From assembly GCA_963837945.1 (NCBI GenBank), contig CAWIQD010000004.1, positions 496,001 through 560,000 of the forward strand: a stretch of DNA of 64,000 bases, in the 5' to 3' direction. The notes below the pieces were generated by a model, which searched no databases, had not been told where the DNA came from, and was given only the letters and a program-made list of their open reading frames with translations. Positions 47,134 to 56,861 of this stretch are shown piece by piece. How positions within the stretch are numbered: the stretch's first letter is position 1; the number at the start of each line of letters is the position of its first letter. The position numbers were made by a program, and so were the translations under genes. The stretch comes from CAVUBL01 sp963837945 (GTDB lineage: Bacteria > Acidobacteriota > Thermoanaerobaculia > Multivoradales > DATKCC01).

Positions 47134-50100
47134 GCCTGGCCGCGGCCAGCGTCCGCCGCCCGGTGACCACGATCATGGGGTTCCTGATCGTGATCCTCCT
47201 GGGGTCGATCGCCTTCTTCCACCTGCCGGTCGACCTGATGCCGGAGCTGGTCTACCCGACCCTCACCGTCCGGACCGACTATCCGAACGTCGGCCCGCAG
47301 GAGATCGAGGATCTGATCACCCGGCCGGTCGAGGAGGCGGTGGCGGCGATCGGCGGCGTCGAGACGATCTCCTCGTCGTCGTCCGAGGGCCAGTCCTCGG
47401 TGCGCGTCGCCTTCACCTGGGGCACCGATCTCGACGGGGCCGCCGACGAGGTGCGCTCCCGGATCGACCGGATCCGCGGCTCGCTGCCCGACGGAGCGGA
47501 GCCGCCGACGGTGTTCAAGTTCGACCTCGCCTCCTTCCCCATCCTGTTCCTCGGCGTCTCCTCCCCCACCATGGGGCCGATCGAGCTGCGCGAGTTCACC
47601 GAGGAGCGGATCGAGCGGCGCCTGGAGCGGGTGGCCGGCGTCGCCTCGGTCGACGTGCGCGGCGGCCTCCGGCGCCAGATCCAGGTCAACCTGGACCGCG
47701 ACAAGATGCTCGCCCTCGATCTCTCGGCCGACCGGATCACGCGCCTCCTCGACCAGGAGAACCTGAACCGGCCCGCGGGCAAGGTGGAAAAGGGCAACCT
47801 GGACGTCTTCCTCCGGACCGTGGGCGAGTACAAGGCGGCGCCCGAGGTCGGCAAGACGGTGGTCGCGGTGCGCGACGGCAAGCCGATCTACCTGCGCGAC
47901 ATCGCCGAGGTGAAGGACGGCGTCGAGGAGGTCACCAACCTCACGCGGATCAACGGCCAGCCGGGCATCCGGTTGTCGATCAACAAGCAGTCGGGCGCCA
48001 ACACGGTCGAGGTGGCCCAGGGCGTGCGGGCGGAGGTCGAGCGGATCAAGAAGGACTTCCCCGACGTCCAGGTCACCACCATCATCGACACCAGCGAGTA
48101 CATCCACAACGCGATCGGCAACGTGCGCAGCTCGGCCGTCCTGGGCGGCCTGCTGGCGATCGTCGTGCTGCTCTTCTTCCTGCGCTCCGGCCGCTCGACC
48201 TTCGTCATCGCCACCGCGATCCCGATCTCGATCGTCGCCACCTTCGCGCTCATCTACTTCACCGGCTACACGCTCAACATCATGACCTTCGGCGGCCTCG
48301 CCCTGGGCGTCGGCATGCTGGTGGACAACGCCGTGGTGGTGCTCGAGAACGTCTTCCGTAAGCGCGAGGAGGGCGCGGACGCGGTCGAGAGCGCGGTCGT
48401 CGGGACCCAGGAGGTGGCGACCGCGATCACCGCCTCGACCCTGACCACGATGGCCGTGTTCCTGCCGATCGTGTTCATGGAAGGCGTCTCCGGTGTGATG
48501 TACAAGCAGCTCGCCGTGGTCGTCGCCTTCGCCCTCTTCGCCTCGCTGGCCGTGGCCCTCACGCTGATCCCGGTGCTCTCGGCGAGGGTCTTGAAGCGCG
48601 GCAAGGCCCACCCGATGCGGGCGAAGCTCCAGCCGCTCTACGACCGCAGCGAGCGCCTCCTCGAGCGGCTGGAGAGCCGCTACCGCTCCGGCATCGCCTG
48701 GGCGCTCGCCCACCGCAAGCTGGTCGTCCTCGGCACCCTCGGGCTGTTCGCGGCGAGCCTGCTCCTGGTGCCCTTCATCGGCTCGGAGCTGATGCCCAAG
48801 GCCGACGAGGGCGAGGTGCGGATCGACGCCGAGATGGCGGTCGGCACCCGCCTCGAGCTGATGGACGAGACCTTCCGCCAGATCGAGACGATCGTCCGGC
48901 GGGAGGTGCCCGAGGCGGAGAGCATCCTGACCAACATCGGCGGCGGCGGCTGGCACGCTTCGGGCGGCAACACCGGCGACATGCGCATCTCCCTCGTGCC
49001 CCAGTCCGAGCGCACGCGCACCTCGGCCCAGATCGCCGACGACCTGCGCGCCAAGCTCGCCGACATCCCGGGCACGACGATCCGCACGCGCGAGGGCTCG
49101 GGCCTGTTCCTGCTGCGCATCGCCTTCGGCGGCGGTTCCGAGGCCCTCGAGGCCGAGATCCGGGGCTTCGACCTCGGCCAGGGCTACCAGCTGGCCGAGC
49201 AGGTGCGCGACGCCCTCCAGACCGTGCCCGGCGTCTCCGACGCCCGGATCGGCCGCGACCCCGGCCGGCCGGAGCGGGTGATCCGGATCAACCGGGACAA
49301 GATCGCCCGGCTCGGGCTGTCGATGAACCAGGTGGCCGAGATCATCGAGACCAACGTCGCCGGCAGCCGGGCCACGGTCCTGCGGCGCTCGGGCCGCGAG
49401 TACGACATCTTCGTGCGCCTCGCCCAGACCGACCGCGAGGTGCTCGCCGACATCGACCAGGTGTCGCTGGTCTCGGCCTCGGGCGAGGCCGTGCCGCTCA
49501 AGAGCGTGATCGACGTCGACTACGCCAAGGGGCCGGTGGTCATCGACCGCAAGGACCAGGAGCGGGTGGTCTCGGTCTACGCCAACGTCGCCGGCCGCGA
49601 CCTCGGCTCGGTGGTCGCCGACGCCCGCCAGGCGATCCAGGGCATCGACGTGCCGCCCGGCTTCGCCATCACCTTCGGCGGCGAGTACGAGGACCAGCAG
49701 AAGGCGCAGGACGCCCTGCTGGTCGCCCTGCTCCTGGCGGTGCTCCTGGTCTACATGGTGATGGCCGCCCAGTTCGAGAACCTGCTCGACCCGTTCGTCG
49801 TCATGTTCTCGATCCCGATGGCCTCGATCGGCGTGCTCCTGACCCTCTGGCTGACCGGCACCACGTTCAACATCCAGAGCTACATCGGCATGGTGATGCT
49901 CGCCGGCATCGTGGTCAACAACGCCATCGTGCTGGTCGACTACACCAACCTCATGCGCCGGCGCGACGGGTTGCCGATCGTCGAGGCGGTGATCGAGAGC
50001 GGCCGGCGCCGCCTGCGCCCGATCCTCATGACCACCTCGACGACGGTCCTGGGTCTCGTGCCGCTGGCCATCGGCCTCGGCGAGGGCTCGGAGATGCAGA

Positions 50101-50267
50101 CCCCCATGGCCCGGGTGGTGGTCGGCGGCCTCGTCACCTCGACGCTCATCACCCTCTTCCTGGTGCCGGTCGTCTACACCAGCCTCGCCGAGTGGCAGGT
50201 CCGGAGAGCCGAGCGCAAAGAGGCGGCCACGCTACCCGCCCCCGAGCCCGCCTTCGCCGACGAGTAG
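47130..50267 (+). CDS. RND-family efflux transporter (AcrB/HAE1-like)
   Basis: A 1045-residue inner-membrane pump. PVTTIMGFLIVILLG is TM1, followed by two large periplasmic loops and twelve membrane segments. Proton-relay acidic residues are in GGLALGVGMLVDNAVVVLEN (TM4). The second half repeats the pattern with IVVNNAIVLVDYTN. GTG 47130 overlaps the adaptor stop. No outer-membrane factor gene is adjacent, so it must use one elsewhere. Substrate unknown. Confidence 0.95.
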   Translation: MSLAAASVRRPVTTIMGFLIVILLGSIAFFHLPVDLMPELVYPTLTVRTDYPNVGPQEIEDLITRPVEEAVAAIGGVETISSSSSEGQSSVRVAFTWGTDLDGAADEVRSRIDRIRGSLPDGAEPPTVFKFDLASFPILFLGVSSPTMGPIELREFTEERIERRLERVAGVASVDVRGGLRRQIQVNLDRDKMLALDLSADRITRLLDQENLNRPAGKVEKGNLDVFLRTVGEYKAAPEVGKTVVAVRDGKPIYLRDIAEVKDGVEEVTNLTRINGQPGIRLSINKQSGANTVEVAQGVRAEVERIKKDFPDVQVTTIIDTSEYIHNAIGNVRSSAVLGGLLAIVVLLFFLRSGRSTFVIATAIPISIVATFALIYFTGYTLNIMTFGGLALGVGMLVDNAVVVLENVFRKREEGADAVESAVVGTQEVATAITASTLTTMAVFLPIVFMEGVSGVMYKQLAVVVAFALFASLAVALTLIPVLSARVLKRGKAHPMRAKLQPLYDRSERLLERLESRYRSGIAWALAHRKLVVLGTLGLFAASLLLVPFIGSELMPKADEGEVRIDAEMAVGTRLELMDETFRQIETIVRREVPEAESILTNIGGGGWHASGGNTGDMRISLVPQSERTRTSAQIADDLRAKLADIPGTTIRTREGSGLFLLRIAFGGGSEALEAEIRGFDLGQGYQLAEQVRDALQTVPGVSDARIGRDPGRPERVIRINRDKIARLGLSMNQVAEIIETNVAGSRATVLRRSGREYDIFVRLAQTDREVLADIDQVSLVSASGEAVPLKSVIDVDYAKGPVVIDRKDQERVVSVYANVAGRDLGSVVADARQAIQGIDVPPGFAITFGGEYEDQQKAQDALLVALLLAVLLVYMVMAAQFENLLDPFVVMFSIPMASIGVLLTLWLTGTTFNIQSYIGMVMLAGIVVNNAIVLVDYTNLMRRRDGLPIVEAVIESGRRRLRPILMTTSTTVLGLVPLAIGLGEGSEMQTPMARVVVGGLVTSTLITLFLVPVVYTSLAEWQVRRAERKEAATLPAPEPAFADE

Positions 50268-50383
50268 GGCGGGCCTGGGGCTCGCGGTCACACCCCTCGA
50301 TGCCAGGGGGCTCCGAGGATGCCTCGCGAGAGCCACTGGACCTCCTCGCCGTCGTGGAGAAGCAGGCTGGCCACGGCACCCCC

Positions 50384-50392
50384 TGCTACACT
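50384..50392 (+). promoter_or_regulatory. extended -10 promoter element
   Basis: TGCTACACT (extended -10) lies 75 bases upstream of the ATG at 50468, after the end of the RND gene. No clear -35 is needed for extended -10 promoters. Confidence 0.4.
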
Positions 50393-50467
50393 CCTCTCCT
50401 ATCGACTTTCAAGGCCAACGTCGCGAGCTCCCGTGACGATCTCGACCTCAGGAAGGAGAGCCTCCCC

Positions 50468-51136
50468 ATGACCATCACGCCGTCCAACGACCGCCCGGCG
50501 GTCTCCATCGGCCACACCGGCCGGCTCATCGCCCTCGCCCTCGTCGCCGCCGTCGCCTTCTCGGCGGCCCTCGCCGTCCCCGCCCAGGCCCGGAAGACGC
50601 CGCTCGAAGACATCCCCCTGATGTGGAAGCCGACCGACGAGATCGGTGAGCTCGGGGTGGTGGACCTGACCGGCCTCTCCGGCGTCGAGGTGCAGGTCGA
50701 GCCGTTCACCGACACCCGCGAGAACCCGAAGCTGATCGGCAAGAACGTGGAGGACGAGGACAAGGGCCGGGTCTTGGAGGTCACCACCCGCGACGAGGTC
50801 GGCCCCTGGATCGCCGACCGCATGGCGTGGAGCCTCCAGCAGTTCGGCATCGACACGACCGACAAGGGCGCGACGGCGGTGGTGAAGGGCGAGGTGCTGC
50901 GCTTCCTGGTCACCGAGTCCAACACCTATGCCTCGGACCTCGGCGTCAAGATCACCCTCGAGACCCCGGCCGGCAAGACCCTGTGGACCGGGATCGCCAA
51001 CGGCTCGGCGACCCGCTTCGGCCGCTCGTACAAGGCCGAGAACTACTACGAGGTTCTCTCCGACGCGGTGCTCGAGGCGACCCACGACCTGCTCACCAAC
51101 TCCGGGTTCCGCGCGGCGCTCGAGAAGAGCAAGTGA
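50468..51136 (+). CDS. secreted hypothetical protein (YajG-like)
   Basis: A 222-residue exported protein. A signal peptide (LIALALVAAVAFSAALAVPAQA) precedes VQVEPFTDTRENPKLIGKNV, then DRMAWSLQQFGIDTTDKGATAVVKGEVLRFLVTE and an alternating beta pattern, as in YajG/LptE-like periplasmic proteins. ATG 50468 has AAGGAGA at nine bases. It probably lies in the periplasm. It is a single gene with its own promoter; function unknown. Confidence 0.75.
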   Translation: MTITPSNDRPAVSIGHTGRLIALALVAAVAFSAALAVPAQARKTPLEDIPLMWKPTDEIGELGVVDLTGLSGVEVQVEPFTDTRENPKLIGKNVEDEDKGRVLEVTTRDEVGPWIADRMAWSLQQFGIDTTDKGATAVVKGEVLRFLVTESNTYASDLGVKITLETPAGKTLWTGIANGSATRFGRSYKAENYYEVLSDAVLEATHDLLTNSGFRAALEKSK

Positions 51137-51159
51137 AAAAGGGCCGCCCCGGGGCGGCC
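51135..51159 (-). terminator. Rho-independent terminator of the cupredoxin gene
   Basis: GGCCGCCCC and GGGGCGGCC form a perfect 18-base palindrome at 51142-51159. Read on the minus strand it is followed by a run of five T (51140-51136). It lies 41 bases after the stop at 51201 of the minus-strand gene, at the end of the plus-strand gene, so it may stop both transcripts. Confidence 0.7.
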
Positions 51160-51200
51160 GGGGGCGCCCTCACCCGACCACCCCGGAGCGGTTTACGACG

Positions 51201-53268
51201 TCAGAGGGGACTTCTCCAGGAAGTCCCTCCGAGGAGGACCGCGAAGTCGACGGGGGACTGCGGCTGTCCGTCCCCCTGGTGGCCGGAGGTGTCGACCTCG
51301 AACGGGCTGTCGTTCCAGAAGTCTCCCGAGGCCGCCGGCGCGACGAGCTGGAGCTCGGTGAACCCGGTGACGCTCGTGCAGTCGTCCGACTGGGCCGGTG
51401 TGCAACGGTCGAGCACCCGCAAAGTGCCGCCGTCGAGGCGGTCGCCCGGCCCGAAGTCGACCGTCAGCTCGGCCGCGAGCCGGCCCATCGGAGCCCCCGC
51501 GGCGCTCAGGGGATAGACGTCCAGGCGGAAGGCGTCCGGCGCCTGGCCGCGAAAGACGGCGATCCCGATCGAAGCCGCGCCGTCGGCCGTGGCGCGGGCG
51601 ATCTTGGTCAGGACGCGGAAGACGTGCTGGTCCCGGCGGCTGAGCGGGCCGTGGCACGGCAGGAGCAGGTCGTCCAGGCCGCGCCCCGGCTTCGACTCCG
51701 CGGGCGTTCCACCCTCGCGGCTCGCCGGGTCGCCCAGGTCGTCGATGCCCAGGAGCGACAGCGGATCCGGGTCGTCGCCCAGGGTCGGGTTGAGGAGCAC
51801 CTGGAGGGCGTCCGGTGAGCCGTCGGCGACCAGGTCGGAGCTCGTCTGGTTCCGGCTCAGGCTGACCGCGGCGAGCTGCGGGCGCGTGGGGTTGCGCAGC
51901 AGCGTCGTCTCCTCCGGGTTGCTCGAGAAGGCGAGCTGGTGCTCGGGGGTCCCCGGGCCGTTGCCGGTGTAGGCGAGACCCGCGAAGTCGCCGAGACGGG
52001 TGAACGAGACGTTCACCCCGGTCGTCTTGCCCCCGTTCGGAGCGACCACCGAGAGCCGGTCGAGGAAGCCGGCGAGGCGGAAGCCGTCGCACAGCTCCTC
52101 GGAGTCGCTCAGGTCCTCCGGCGGCTGGTCGTCGTCGAAGATCAGGAGCGTCGCCTTGCGCGTCGAGCCGAGGGTGGCGCCCCCGGTCGGGTTCGAAAGC
52201 GTCACGACGACCGTCTCGACGCCCTCGCGGACGCCGTCGCCCAGCAGCGGGATCGAGACGCTCTCGCGCGCGGCCCCGGCCGGAAAGACGACGGTGCCGC
52301 TGCCGGCCGTGAAATCGACGCCCGGGGAGGCCGAGCCGGCGGCGACCTGGTAGTCGACGCTCACCTGGCCGCTCGTGCCGCCGCGCCGTTCGACCTCGAG
52401 CTCGCCGTGCCCCTCGCCTTCCGACGCTCCGGAGGCGAAGAGGTGGAAGGCGATCTGGCCCGGGCCCTGCTGGGCGTCGTCGTCGTGGACGGTCACCGTC
52501 GTCTGGGCCGGGGAACCGATGGTCGCACCCCCGGTCGGGTTCGACAGGCGCACCGCGAAGGTCTCGTCGCCTTCGACCGTGCCGTCGTCGTGGATCGGCA
52601 CCGCGACGCTCTTGGTCGTCTCGTCGCCCGCCGCCCACTGGAGGGTCGTGGTGGTGGCGGTGTAGTCCTGCCCCTTGACCGCGCTGCCGTCGGCGGTCGC
52701 GACCTTGACGCTCACCGCGCCGTCTTCACCACCCGAGCGCTCGACCGAAACCACAGCCTGCCCGGCCCCCTCTCCCACCGAATAGCTCGACTGGTCGAAG
52801 CGGATCTGGCCCGGCGTCCCGCCGCCTCCGCCACCGCCGCCGCCTCCTCCGCCACCGCCGGCCTTGACGATCACCCGGCCCGACATCCCGATGCCGCCCG
52901 GGGCGCCGTGCACCTCGCAGTGGTAGGAGACCGTGCCGCTCTGGTCGAAGGTCAGGGTGAAGCGCCAGTTGTTCGCCGCCGGCGTGCCGTTGCCGCCCGA
53001 GCCGTCGCAGCCGTTGGCGCAGCGGAAGGCGCCGTGGTCCTCGGTGACGTTGTGGGCATGCGAGGCGGCGTAGCACCAGGTGACGTCCTCGCCCTTTTCG
53101 ATGGTGATCTCCGCCGGCTGGAAGACGTCGTTCTTCACCATCACCACGTGGGTTCCGCTGGCAGTCTCCGCCGCCGCTCGGAGGATCGTCCTTCGGTGGC
53201 TCGTACTGGGCGTGGAGCGCCGGGGCGGCGAACAGGGCAAGGGCGAGCGCGAGCACGGGGAACTTCAT
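51201..53268 (-). CDS. secreted cupredoxin/Calx-beta protein (frameshifted near the N-terminus)
   Basis: About 688 residues once one extra base in 53167-53190 is removed. A signal peptide (MKFPVLALALALFAAPALHA) precedes a plastocyanin-like domain. HVVMVKNDVFQPAEITIEKG carries the fold, and the ligand set appears as SHAHN then YHCEVHGAPGGIGM (His, Cys, His, Met). A linker of about 15 glycines leads to two Calx-beta domains (FAVRLSNPTGGATIG and a second near VVTLSNPTGGATLG). The C-terminal 250 residues are of unknown fold with one conserved-looking CHGPLSRRDQHVF. A surface or periplasmic electron-transfer or adhesive role is plausible. ATG 53268 follows GGGAGG. Confidence 0.8.
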
Positions 53269-53511
53269 CGAGACCAACCTCCCGGGAGTGCGGGTCGAGT
53301 CCTGCGGTCGAAAGAAAAACGTCCCCCGGAGCCCGGAGGAGCCTGCGCAGGCTCCGACTGGAGGACAAAGCGGACCTGGCTCCGGGAGACGTGACTTCGC
53401 GGTGTCCGACGCATGGTCGGTCCGTCAGTCCCCGGCGGGAGGCCAAGGGTTCAATCGGCGGCCGCGACGCGGCGCCGTTCGCAGGGGAGCCCGGGGGTGG
53501 GGCTCGGGAGG

Positions 53512-55272
53512 TTACTCGCCGATCTGGACCAGCCGCTCGCCCTGCAGGTGCTCGGCGGCCGTCGGGTCGGGCACGTAGTCGCTGTGGCAGGAAGCCTTCG
53601 CGCCCTGGGCGGCGCCCATCGCCTCGCGGGTCTTCTCCGCCAGCCCGTGGATCTCGCCGGGGCTGAGCACGCCCCGGCGCTCGAGGATCTCGCGCTGCTC
53701 GGGCGAGAGCGCGGCGGTCCGGCTCGGGCGGTCCCAGGCGTAGGCCGGGTCCTTGCCGGAGGCGAACTCGACGATCTCCTTCGAGATCCGGACGCTGCAC
53801 CAGTCGTGGCCGCACATGGCGCAGAAGTCGGTGTCCACGTCCAGGTCCTCGTCGTGGAGGGCGCGCGCCGTGTCCGGGTCGAAGGAGAGCTCGAAGTGCT
53901 TCTCCCAGTTGAGCGCCGCCCGCGCCTTGGTGAGCTCGTCGTCCCAGTCGCGCGAGCCCGGGATGCCGAGGGCGACGTCCGCGGCGTGGGCCGCGATCTT
54001 GTAGGCGACGCAGCCCTGCTTGACGTCGTCCCTCTTGGGCAGCCCCAGGTGCTCCTTGGGCGTCACGTAGCAGAGCATCGCGGCGCCGTGGTAGGCGGCG
54101 GCGGTCGCGCCGATCGAGCTCGTGATGTGGTCGTAGCCCGGGAAGACGTCGGTCACCAGCGGCCCGAGGACGTAGAACGGCGCGCCGTGGCAGAGGCGCC
54201 GCTGGAGCTTCATGTTGTACTCGATCTGGTCGAAGGGGACGTGGCCCGGGCCTTCGACCATCACCTGCACGCCCTTGGCCCAGGCTCGCTCGGTGAGCTC
54301 GCCCAGCACCTCGAGCTCGGCGAGCTGCGCCGCGTCGGTGGCGTCGGCGAGGCCGCCGGGGCGCAGGCCGTCGCCGAGCGAGAACGACACGTCGTACTCC
54401 CGCATGACGTCGCAGATGTCGTCGAACAGCGTGTACATCGGGTTCTCGCGGCCGTGGTGGAGCATCCACTTGGCGAGCAGCGACCCGCCGCGCGAGACGA
54501 TCCCGATCAGGCGCCTGGAGATCAAGGGCAGGTGCGCGCGCAGGATGCCCGCGTGGATCGTGAAGTAGTCGACGCCCTGCCGCGCCTGGTGCTCGAGGGT
54601 CTCGAGGATCGTCCGCTCGTCGAGGTCCTCGATGCGCCGGCCGATGATCATCGAGTAGATCGGCACCGTCCCGATCGGCACCGTCGAGGCCTCGACGATC
54701 GCCTCGCGGCAGGCGTCGAGGTCGCCGCCGGTCGAGAGATCCATCACCGTGTCGGCGCCCCAGCGCACCGCCCAGCGCATCTTCTCGACCTCCTCGTCGG
54801 TGCCCGACGAGACCGGCGAGGCGCCCAGGTTGGCGTTGATCTTGGTCCTGGATGCCCGGCCGATCGCCATCGGGTCGAGCCGGTAGCCCAGGTGGACGCG
54901 GTTGGCCGGGATGATCATCCGCCCGGCGGCGACCTCGTCCTGCACCTGCTCGGGCGTCAGGTGCCCCTCGCGCTCGGCGACCCGCCGCATCTCGGGCGTG
55001 ACCTCGCCCAGGCGCGCCTGCTCGAGCTGGGTCACCGCCGAGCCGGCTGGGCGCGGGTCCGGATTGAAATCCCAGGCGGTCCGCTCCGAGGGCGCCGGCA
55101 TGCCCGGGGTGTCGGGCGAGGAGTAGGTCAGCGCCCCGCCCACGTCGGGCCCGAGCGCGAAGCTCCCGGGGGTCGTTCCCTGGCCGCGGGACGAGGGGTT
55201 CTCGGCGCCGTGGACGGGCAGGTCGCGGGGCGCGGACGGGCGGCGGCTTCCGGTCGAGTCGGTCTGGGACAT
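53512..55272 (-). CDS. thiC: phosphomethylpyrimidine synthase ThiC
   Basis: A 586-residue radical-SAM enzyme that makes HMP phosphate for thiamine. The cluster motif is CAMCGHDWC (Cys484, Cys487, Cys492). ADTVMDLSTGGDLDACR, DYFTIHAGILRAHLP, EGPGHVPFDQIEYN and SSIGATAAAYHGAAMLCYVTPKEHLGLP are diagnostic. It is a complete protein with a Ser/Pro-rich N-terminus of about 35 extra residues. The upstream leader has no thiamine pyrophosphate riboswitch signature that I can see. Confidence 0.97.
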   Translation of the reverse strand: MSQTDSTGSRRPSAPRDLPVHGAENPSSRGQGTTPGSFALGPDVGGALTYSSPDTPGMPAPSERTAWDFNPDPRPAGSAVTQLEQARLGEVTPEMRRVAEREGHLTPEQVQDEVAAGRMIIPANRVHLGYRLDPMAIGRASRTKINANLGASPVSSGTDEEVEKMRWAVRWGADTVMDLSTGGDLDACREAIVEASTVPIGTVPIYSMIIGRRIEDLDERTILETLEHQARQGVDYFTIHAGILRAHLPLISRRLIGIVSRGGSLLAKWMLHHGRENPMYTLFDDICDVMREYDVSFSLGDGLRPGGLADATDAAQLAELEVLGELTERAWAKGVQVMVEGPGHVPFDQIEYNMKLQRRLCHGAPFYVLGPLVTDVFPGYDHITSSIGATAAAYHGAAMLCYVTPKEHLGLPKRDDVKQGCVAYKIAAHAADVALGIPGSRDWDDELTKARAALNWEKHFELSFDPDTARALHDEDLDVDTDFCAMCGHDWCSVRISKEIVEFASGKDPAYAWDRPSRTAALSPEQREILERRGVLSPGEIHGLAEKTREAMGAAQGAKASCHSDYVPDPTAAEHLQGERLVQIGE

Positions 55273-55429
55273 GGACGGCTCCTCGCGCCGGGAAGCGTAT
55301 CAGAGCACCCTCGCACCCGAGCCGGCCACCCCGCCTGTCGCGTCCGTGAATCTTAGCTGTCCCTCTATTGCGAGTCATCTGCACAAATATCTTCAAGCAG
55401 TAAATACAACCGAGAGGAGGTGAAAGCCG

Positions 55430-55525
55430 ATGAAGAAGTTCGTCATTCGCGAGGCCGAAACCGTCAAGACGACGGCCTCCGCCTACCCCTGCTGGGTTTG
55501 TCCCTGGATCTGCTGGGCCAGCTAG
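55430..55525 (+). CDS. 31-residue RiPP-type precursor peptide (Cys/Trp-rich core)
   Basis: ATG 55430 is preceded by GAGGAGG nine bases upstream, a strong ribosome binding site, and the frame ends with TAG at 55523. The first 18 residues (MKKFVIREAETVKTTASA) are charged and leader-like. The last 13 (YPCWVCPWICWAS) hold three Cys and three Trp in a regular pattern C-W-x-C-P-W-x-C-W. The genes that follow encode a PqqD-like/site-2-protease fusion and a TPR protein, as in peptide maturation loci. No close match to a known precursor comes to mind. The modification is unknown: heterocycles, thioether or Trp cross-links are possible. No radical SAM gene is adjacent. Confidence 0.8.
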   Translation: MKKFVIREAETVKTTASAYPCWVCPWICWAS

Positions 55526-55566
55526 CTGCCGTACGCCGGAGGCCGGATCCCTCCGGTCTCCGGCAG
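55526..55566 (+). terminator. nested hairpin behind the precursor gene
   Basis: CTGCCG (55526-55531) pairs with CGGCAG (55561-55566), and inside it CCGGAGG (55536-55542) pairs with CCTCCGG (55550-55556). It begins right after the TAG. Without a T-run it is more likely a partial attenuator or mRNA stabiliser, which would give more precursor than processing enzyme, as is common in RiPP operons. Confidence 0.5.
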
Positions 55567-55622
55567 ATCGCCTTCGCTCGTCCGGTCGCTACCAGCCCCC
55601 ACGCCCCAGAGGCCGAGCTCCG

Positions 55623-56861
55623 ATGCTGACGGAGAGGATCCCCGACGAGAGACGAGTCGTCGTCGCGCCGTTCACCCGCTTGCGCGAGGACGGCGAGATG
55701 ATCGTCGGCCGCCCGGAGACCAACACCTTCCTCGTCATCGAGCCGGAGGCCGTCGAGGTGCTCGACTGGCTGGCGGGAGGGTCGACCGTCGGCGAGGCGC
55801 GCCGCCGCTACCTCGACCGCCACGGCTGCGAGCTCGAGATCCAGCCCTTCCTCGAGGCGCTGGCGGCCCGGGGCTTCGTGCGCATCGGCGGTGGCGAGGG
55901 CGGGCCCGACGAGACCGAGAGCGCCCCGGGGCCTCGCCGGGTTCGGTTTCACCTCGAGTGGGTCACCCCGCGGCTCGCCCGGAGGGTCTTCGGGCGTCCC
56001 ACCCTGGCCCTCATGGCGCTCCTCGCCATCGCGGCGCTCGCCGCCCTGGTCCGGGCCCCGGAGCTGGTCCCCTCGTGGCGCGCCCTGTACTTTCCGGACG
56101 GGCTCGGCCTGTTCGGCGGCGCTCTCGCCGTGGTGAGCCTGCTGCTGGTCGCGATCCACGAGCTCGGGCACTTCCTGGCGGCCCGGGCGGCCGGCGTCTC
56201 CTGCCGCTTCGGGATCGGCAACCGCCTCTGGATCCCGGTGGCGGAGACGGACATGACCGGCATCTGGGCCGTGCCGCGCCGCCGGCGCTACCTGCCCCTG
56301 CTCGCGGGCCCGCTCGTCGACGCGACGGGTGCCTCCGTCGTCACTCTCCTCCTCTTCGCGGTGCGCCGGGGCTGGATCGAGCTCCCACTCCCGGTAGTCC
56401 GGTTCTCGGAGGCGCTGCTTCTGATCTACCTGCTGGCTCTCCTCTGGCAGTGCTACGTCTTCGTCCGCACCGACTTCTACTATGTCCTTGCCAACTTGTT
56501 GCGCTGCAAGAGCTTGATGGCCGACACGCGCGACTTCCTGCGCAATCTCCTCGCCGCCGTCGTCCCCGCCGTGCGCCGGCGCGACCAGTCCCACCTGCCG
56601 CCCCACGAGCTGCGCGCCGCGCGGTGGTTCTCGCTCGCCTGGCTCGGAGGCAGGCTCGTCGCCCTCGGCGCCCTCGCCTTCATCCAGCTTCCCCTGCTGT
56701 GGAGCTACCTGGGGCTTCTCGCGGGAGCTCTCGGCGGCCCGGCCGGTGCGGATGTCGCCTCGTTCGGCCGCATGGTTCCGATGATCCTGAGCCTCGCCGC
56801 GTTCGGGCTCGGGATCACCCTCTGGCTGCGCCATCTCTCACGAAGGAAGGGATCCGCATGA
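55623..56861 (+). CDS. PqqD-like leader-binding domain fused to a site-2 (M50) metalloprotease
   Basis: A 412-residue protein. Residues 1-95 resemble the PqqD/RRE fold that binds RiPP leaders (GRPETNTFLVIEPEAVEVLDWLAGG, then FLEALAARGFVRI). Residues from about 130 form a polytopic intramembrane protease. HELGH at residues 179-183 supplies two His and the catalytic Glu, and Asp233 in LAGPLVDATG fits the third zinc ligand. Cys-containing CRFGIG and a late YVFVRTDFYYVLANLLRC segment are also present. It likely binds the 31-residue peptide and cleaves or exports it at the membrane. ATG 55623; its stop overlaps the next gene. Confidence 0.88.
   Translation: MLTERIPDERRVVVAPFTRLREDGEMIVGRPETNTFLVIEPEAVEVLDWLAGGSTVGEARRRYLDRHGCELEIQPFLEALAARGFVRIGGGEGGPDETESAPGPRRVRFHLEWVTPRLARRVFGRPTLALMALLAIAALAALVRAPELVPSWRALYFPDGLGLFGGALAVVSLLLVAIHELGHFLAARAAGVSCRFGIGNRLWIPVAETDMTGIWAVPRRRRYLPLLAGPLVDATGASVVTLLLFAVRRGWIELPLPVVRFSEALLLIYLLALLWQCYVFVRTDFYYVLANLLRCKSLMADTRDFLRNLLAAVVPAVRRRDQSHLPPHELRAARWFSLAWLGGRLVALGALAFIQLPLLWSYLGLLAGALGGPAGADVASFGRMVPMILSLAAFGLGITLWLRHLSRRKGSA

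Noticed and set aside
53338..53355. Rho-independent terminator after thiC
   Set aside because: GGAGCCTGC/GCAGGCTCC is a perfect palindrome, but it is 157 bases past the stop and not followed directly by a T-run on the minus strand.
55273..55429. Thiamine pyrophosphate riboswitch upstream of thiC
   Set aside because: The minus-strand leader is short and I could not find the paired CUGAGA and ACCUGAUCUGGA-type signatures.
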